A stretch of DNA of 64,000 nt, from NCBI RefSeq assembly GCF_020379485.1, contig NC_063437.1, positions 13,851,726-13,915,725 on the forward strand. The letters run 5' to 3'. The DNA is from Brassica napus (Eukaryota > Streptophyta > Magnoliopsida > Brassicales > Brassicaceae). Shown one piece after another: positions 58,270 through 64,000 of the stretch; positions within the stretch are counted from its first letter, which is position 1; each line of letters opens with the position of its first letter. The notes under the pieces were generated by a model. It did not search any database. It was given only the letters and a program-made list of their open reading frames with translations, and was not told the origin of the DNA. Both the position numbers and the translations under genes were made by a program.

Positions 58270-59400
58270 CTAGAAAATTTTCAAACCATAACTTAATAAA
58301 ATAACTAACTAGATAGCAAAAAACAAATCATTAAACTTAAAATCAAACTTATAAAATGTTTAATATACACAAAACTAAACAAATGTATGTCAAAAAAATG
58401 AAAAGTTAAGATTCTAAAATTAAACTCTAAATACAAAGAATACTATAACATATGTTACTAAACCCTAAACCAAAGTCTTATCGGAGTCTTCCAGACCCTA
58501 TAATCAAATAACTAAGCAAAACCACTTTCTTAAACTTAAAAAAAACTTAGAAAATATTTAAATCAAGTAATTAGATAGTCACTAAACACATAAATGTCAA
58601 ACTAAAAAAAAAGATAATATTTCAAAATCTAATCCTAAAAATAAAAACAATACTATAACATATGTTATCAAACCCTAAACCGAAGACTAACTTGACTCAA
58701 TCTACATCCATTCATCTATGTTAAAAATAATTTAATTTTAGTAAAACTAAATTTCCATCATTTATAAATGTTCATTAATACATGATTTTGTTCTTTTGTC
58801 TTTCAAAATATATTTTATAAAATTTATTAATTACTTTTAAGATCTAATACATGAAAATACTTCCTTTAGAAGACTTCTAGAAGACTTCGATTTAGGCGGG
58901 AAACCTAAATTCTTCTAAAAATTTAGACAGAAACCCTAAATTCTACTAAAATTTAGGTGGAATATGTGAAAAGACTTCTTGGAAAGTCTTCTGTGAGTCT
59001 TCCAGACCCTTTAATCAAATAACTAAACAAAAAAAGTTTCCTTAAACTTTTAAGATATTTAGAAGGTGTTTAAATCAAATTATTAAATAGTCTCTAAATA
59101 CATATAGGTCAAAAATTTTTTTTTAAAGTTAACAAAATATAAGATTTCAAAATCTAACCCTAAATATACCAACAATATTATATCATATGTTATCAAACCC
59201 TAAACCAATGACTATCATGAGTTAATCTACTTTCACTCATCTATGTTGAAAATAATTCAACTTTAGTAAAAATAAATTTACATCATCTAGAAATGTTTAT
59301 TATTACATGATTTTAATTTTTTTTCCCATCAAAATATTTTTTTATAAAAAATTTAAATTATTTTAAAGATCTACTGAACGAGAAGACTTACAAAAAAATC
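58270..59400. repeat. Larger tandem units (about 500 bp) inside the motif field
   Basis: Three degenerate units can be followed. The words ATCAAATAACTAA, TATAACATATGTTA, AAACCCTAAACC and TCATCTATGTTGAAAATAA recur near 58300-58490, 58500-58800 and 59010-59330. Each unit is joined to the next by GAAG(A/T)CTTC clusters. Confidence 0.6.
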
Positions 59401-59440
59401 TTATCTCAGAAGATTTCTTCGTAAGTCTTCTCACGCGGAG

Positions 59441-60666
59441 AGTTATACTGATAAAACTCCATACATGTTTTTTTGTTTAGTCATAAGAAGGTTGTTGTAA
59501 TTGCACTAGCTTTTTGAGATACTTTTGCATTTGATTGAATTTGTGATATATTTTTATATTCAAAATCAAGTTTTGAGTCATTTTTGGCAATTTTTCCTTT
59601 TCTTTTTCTAAAAAGAAACAAGAAATAACGTTTGTGAAAAGTTAACCAATCTCAACATTTGTAATATAATAATCCCTAAAATCTATAGAAAAAATATATA
59701 TTTTTCCCCCACTTGAATCGTTCACAATCTTCATTCGTTTTCAAAATTTGATCGTTGCTGAAGAGAACTCAGATAAGAAGTCGTTACCGCATGAAGAGCA
59801 TCACACTTTTAATAGTGTTTTCACATCTAAACTTCTTCTAAGTTCAAAAAAAAAAAAAACATCTAAACTTCTCTACCTAAAGGGTTTAGGTTCCGAAAAA
59901 AAAATTATTAATGCATCATTTTTTATAATAAATTATTTTTCATAACTTTTAATTAATAGAATTTCAATAAACACAATTATTTTTTTGGAGTTTGTAATTT
60001 ATCATTAAAAATGTAAAAAATTAAATTTTAAAAAATTATTTTTCTAAAACGCAACTTTTTTCTGAAACGGAAAGAGTGTTTTTTATAATATTTCTTACAT
60101 CTTCATTTTAAATATAAATAAAACAGAATATTTCTTACATCTTCATTTAAAATATAAATAAAACGGTTCTGGTAAATTACAATGAAAAACTAACGGAAAC
60201 CAACGTTAGTTGCATAAGCACAAGTTCAAAACTATACCAAACCATATTCAATTTTATATTATTGTAACCAAACCAATTTCAATTTTATTTTATAAGAAAT
60301 AAATAATTTGTTGACCAAAAAAAAAAGAAAGATCTAATTTAATTTTAAATTCTAGTTTGCATAATCTATTAATCAGAATTCATAAATAAGATAAAATAAA
60401 AAATTTAGCAAAAAAAAAAGAAAAAAAATAATTATTTAAGAAAAAAAATTAATGTGCTTTTAATAGAGTTTGAACGGGAACATACGTTAGCATGTTTTAT
60501 TTATACAGGTTTTGACTTTTGAACGAATTTTGGCTGAAGAGATTTTAATTTTTAAACGGACATACATTCAAAGACGAGATTTTATTGACTTTCCGTTTTC
60601 CAGACTGTTATACGATTAATATATATATGTAGTAGAAATTATGAGAAATCGAAGCAATCAGCTGAA
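59441..60666. other. 5' flank of F-box copy 6
   Basis: AT-rich. 60200-60666 is paralogous to 52290-53058 before copy 5. It contains GTTGACC-poly(A) at 60310-60327, which has no counterpart in the copy 5 flank. A micro-insertion lies at 59823-59872. No gene. Confidence 0.5.
59823..59872. repeat. Micro-insertion flanked by 14 bp direct repeats
   Basis: ACATCTAAACTTCT at 59823-59836 recurs exactly at 59859-59872. Between are 22 bp, TCTAAGTTC and an A run. Confidence 0.6.
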
Positions 60667-61931
60667 ATGGCAGAGCCTACAACGGAGAAGGAGACATCAT
60701 CAGTGATGTCAGACTCGTCTCTTCTATCAGATAGTGTAATAACAACTCTTCTCTACTAAATTTGATATATTCTTGTTGTTGTTGTTAATTAAATCTCTTT
60801 CAGGTTTCAAAGCTGTCTCTGTCTCCATCAGAGAACACAGTGTCCGTAGTACCGGACTGGTCTCTTCTCCCTGAAGAGCTACTCCACGTTATCTCCAAGA
60901 ATCTGGAGGACAGTTTCGATGTTGTTCATGCTCGCTCTGTTTGCACCTTGTGGCGATCCATCTTACCCTTTCCTTCTTACCTATCACGCCCAAGTTACTC
61001 TCTTCCCACACTCGATAACAAAGGCTCGTGGAGCCTCGAGAAGATCCCTCTCTTCCTCTTTAGACCCCAACGAGCTATTGCTGCCGAGTCTGCTGCTTCA
61101 GAGTATTTCTTGGGAGGGATAGGAAGAGATGAGTCAGAAGAGCTTCCATCTTCTGATCCAAGGTTGATGAACATGCTCGACTGCCAGATCTTCCCTCTTG
61201 GCCATCAGTACCGAATGATTGGTTGCGATGCTAAAGAGTACAGAGGCGTGGCTGCTCTTCCGCTTAACAAGGAGGGAGGAGGACATTTTGTTGTTCTCCT
61301 CAACTGCACTAGTGTTTTGATGGTGTTAAGAAGTAATGAAATGAGGTGGAGGCGGTTTCAGACACTCTCAACAGCTACGTGCGATGATTTAGTCACTTTT
61401 AGAGGCAGGTTTTATGCACTCTTTGTTAACGGAGACGTTTTCGGTTTCGATCCTCATTTCCTGGAACTGACTCCCCTGGTACGCTTGGAGCTTCTCAACA
61501 GTGCGTCATCCACGTCTCTGGTTCCATCTGGTGATGATGAACTTTTCCTGGTTGAGCAAATCATCCCTCTTAATGGCAATGCATTAGACTTCGATCGGTT
61601 AACGCTAAGAGTGTGTAGGCTAGATGTGGAGGCTGGTCAATGGGTCGTGGTCAAAGATATAGGAGACCGTGTGTTTATTATTGGAGACTTGGGAACTGTC
61701 TCTTGCTCAGCTATAGAGCTCCCTGATGGTTGTGGTGTGTGCGTGAACTCAATTTTGTTTACTTATGGGCCAGGCAACGTAACATACTCCTACAAATATG
61801 AAGACGACCTCAACTGTTGGAGATATTCAAGAGAGAAACGTGTGACTATCCTCAGCTTGTCACAAATTTTATTAATTAAACTTAAAGCGCTACAACGTTT
61901 TCAACCGGAGGCATGCTCGACGGTAAGATGA
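60667..61931 (+). pseudogene. AMR1-like F-box copy 6, 3' end replaced
   Basis: Exons 60667-60735 and 60804-61931 are open and encode 398 residues: an acidic leader (MAEPTTEKETSS), an F-box at about 35-78 (SLLPEELLHVISKNLEDSF), and a DUF295 region through GVCVNSILFTYGPGN and NCWRYSREK. After TILS (about 61857) similarity to the other copies ends. The expected TSPVVALRVER tail is replaced by about 25 unrelated residues read from adjoining non-homologous DNA. The core domain is complete, so the product might still work; I call it a pseudogene only tentatively. Confidence 0.65.
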
Positions 61932-64000
61932 ACATTAATAACATAAAAGCAATAAAACATAGGATAGAAGTGTTACAAAGAGAGACTAGCTCAAAGTAGA
62001 GAAATCCGCGGATGATCTTCACTTGAATCCTTGAAACCACAGCTCGAGAGAGCTTTAAATAGTCTAAAAAGACGTTGAAATACCCTAGTGAAAGGGGTGG
62101 CAAACCGACTGAGTCTAGCACACCCGTCAAACGAAAGAGAACAGCTCTACAACCGTCTTTGTTGCCTCGGGAGACTAGGTGAATCTCAATACATCCGTGT
62201 AGCAAAAAGATCGGTAAGCAAGATGGTGAAGCAGTTGAAACTCTTTTCTTCTCCAATTCCATTGGTGACCTTGACACTGAAACGAAAAACATGGATGACA
62301 TTGTTGGAGCTTGAGCAGCTGGGGTCAGAGACTTCATTAGAGTAGCTTGGTCAGAGAGAGTTGAACCATAAACTCCGGTTCTAGAAACCTCATCCGGAAG
62401 AGCAAAGGATGTCGTAACCAAAGAGATGAGGCTCATCGTGACAGTTATTGGCTCGTTGGAAGTGACAGCGAACATCGACTTCCCCAAACAAACAATGACA
62501 AGCAGAAATAAGTGTATGAATTGGACCTTTGGCTCATGTGCATCGATGGTAGAACCGATTGACAACTTCGACTTTGAGGTCGAGTTCACCTTCACAGAAA
62601 CGCTGAATATGATGAGAAGTGATGATAGAGCAGAGGTTTTAACCGATCCAAGCCTTTGGACTTTGGCATTACCGTACGAGAACCAAAAATATTTAATCAA
62701 ATCAAAACTTTGCAACAAGGCATCAACATCTTTCCTGTGTGGATTGTGTGGTCGAGCGTTTGGATCTGTTATGAGATGAGGCAGTGTGGACATAGGGGTC
62801 GAGGTCTCTACAAGGGTAGGAGGCGATAAGATGCTCTTGCTGATCTTCAACGGTGGGGTGGGGCTGAGGTCAGGCTGAGAAAGAGGACACTGATATTACC
62901 GTATCGATACCCATAACTCTCATTGAAACCTAAGCTAAACCGCAAATCTGTACTGCGTTGAAAGACGGAGCTAATGGAGGATCTGCGGTGGGTGACAGGA
63001 GGTGGTACGAGCCTAACATCAACACATGACCTTGCAGTTGTCGGAGATGGCAAAAGATCTACTCGGTAAATCTTGTCTCCATAGAGGCCTTGGTGAGTCG
63101 GTGTTGCCTCGATGGGTACATTCCCGACATTATCAAGACCAGCAAGGTTGTTGACGAAGTTTGGTGAGAGGTGATGGTTGTAGCCGGAGGTGGTGGGCGG
63201 ATCTCGACTCCGAACTGTAGAAGAATCGATTTTACACGACAGAGAGCCGCCTCCTCGCCCAGACCGGCGAAGGTTCACCGCTGTGGTGGAGGAGTCTGAG
63301 TCGGAACAGCAATGAAAAGCGGCGGAGTCGGACGAGGCTGGGGAGCAGCAGAACGGAGAAAGGACGTAGATTAAGGGATCTGAAGCGGCGTGGAATGATG
63401 AAGGCGCTTTGGAGATGCGGAACCGAACAGATCTGGCGAGTCTACGCTCGGGATGAGTGGATCTGTTGGTTCCGCTTGGACAGAGAGGTGCGGCGCCGAG
63501 GAACAGAGGAGCTAGAGAGATGGCGGAGATGGGAGGAGTGGGAGTAGCAGTGGTGGCGAGGAGGCCAAAATTGACTAAGACGATGAAATAAAATGACGAC
63601 ATGAAACCAAACAGACGACGAAGTAGATGAAGAGTGGGAGAGAGACCAGCGGCGACGCCGGCGAGCTCAGTTGCCGATGGCGCCGGGAAGAGGAACGGCG
63701 GACGACGCCTAAAGACTCGTGCCTGGGAGCTTTTTCAAACTAGGGCGAACCACAACTGAACACAGACTAGCTATTTTATAGCTATCTTCAAGTTTTCAAA
63801 CCCCTAGTGTAAGGTATCCATGAATATAGACATCTTTCATAAATAAGTGCAACTTTCATTTTTTTGAAATTGCACTTGTTCCTTTTCTTTTACGGCATAA
63901 GTGGATTGGTCAATCTATCTTATGTATGACTATGGATCTACTCCAACTATAGATGTGGGGGACTCTGTCTCTAATATGTCCGCTCGAGATGATGGCTTTT
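61857..64000 (-). mobile_element. Unidentified inserted sequence, probably a retroelement, running off the window
   Basis: Begins exactly where similarity between F-box copies stops, and no further copy 6 sequence is seen to the window end. The first bases after the junction (TTGTCACAAATTTTATT) could be an LTR start (TG). On the minus strand a TATA-like TATAAAATAG lies at 63771-63780, followed by a GC-rich stretch and two long frames (63602-62847, 251 codons, Ser/Pro-rich; 62850-61882, 322 codons) that overlap by a few bases. Neither shows a motif I recognise. The base composition is clearly more GC-rich than the surrounding intergenic DNA. Class and right border unknown. Confidence 0.45.

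Larger units (their letters stand above)
55420..59440. repeat. 4 kb field of GAAG(A/T)CTTC near-palindromes
   Basis: Dozens of copies of GAAGACTTC, GAAGTCTTC and one-base variants are scattered across 4 kb of otherwise AT-rich DNA, often paired as AGAAGACTTC then GAAGTCTTCT a few bases apart. The two forms are each other's complement. Clusters are densest at 55430-56100, 56240-56340 (a tandem CTTCTGGAGAAGTCTTCTCTAGATGA), 56900-57050, 57230-57330, 57530-57660 and 58120-58270. No coding sequence. Probably a crucifer repeat family, but I cannot name it. Confidence 0.75.

Noticed and set aside
55420..59440. CRISPR-like or prokaryotic repeat array
   Set aside because: Motif spacing is irregular, the two orientations are mixed, and the setting is a plant genome; there are no cas genes.

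Overview
This is nuclear DNA from a Brassicaceae plant, most likely Brassica or a close relative such as Raphanus. The genes are intron-bearing and of plant type (REM B3 factors, a clade-2 GLR, a kelch F-box, an AMR1/SKIP23-like F-box array). They are embedded in AT-rich DNA full of crucifer-style Helitrons, SINEs, hAT and Stowaway MITEs, a LINE and a copia relic. No tRNA, rRNA, CRISPR or prokaryotic feature was seen. Species assignment is an inference.

Layout. 0.16-5.6 kb: two tandem minus-strand REM genes with the same seven-exon structure; the first is open throughout (four B3 domains), the second has an in-frame TGA after its second B3 domain. 5.8-10.1 kb: a Stowaway MITE and a 3.1 kb minus-strand Helitron. 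10.4-12.2 kb: a third REM gene with two B3 domains, an AT-hook-like motif and no N-terminal B3 exon. 13-18.4 kb: a SINE, a TIR element and a copia relic. 18.8-22.5 kb: a short GLR fragment, then a complete five-exon GLR gene, both minus strand. 23-25.9 kb: a SINE with perfect target-site duplications (TSDs), a possible two-exon microgene and a single-exon kelch F-box gene.

27-62 kb is a tandem array of six plus-strand F-box/DUF295 genes resembling Arabidopsis AMR1. Copies 1 (27.2 kb) and 5 (53.1 kb) are intact. Copy 2 is a chimera of two paralogues with further lesions. Copy 3 has a 571 bp hAT MITE in its F-box. Copy 4 has a 52 bp deletion and a full-length 6.3 kb LINE near its 3' end. Copy 6 has lost its last codons to unrelated sequence that runs towards the window edge. 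Between the copies lie Helitrons, an inverted gene-fragment duplication, a foldback element, a 19-unit minisatellite and a 4 kb field of GAAG(A/T)CTTC motifs.

I found no new enzymatic or defence system. The least expected signal is a set of very small insertions (about 10-22 bp, mostly poly-A or poly-T) each flanked by a 9-18 bp direct repeat, as if almost nothing but a retroposon tail had been inserted. One of them carries the tail sequence of the LINE in this window. The window also documents several routes of gene decay in one F-box family, with paralogous empty sites that time some of the insertions.
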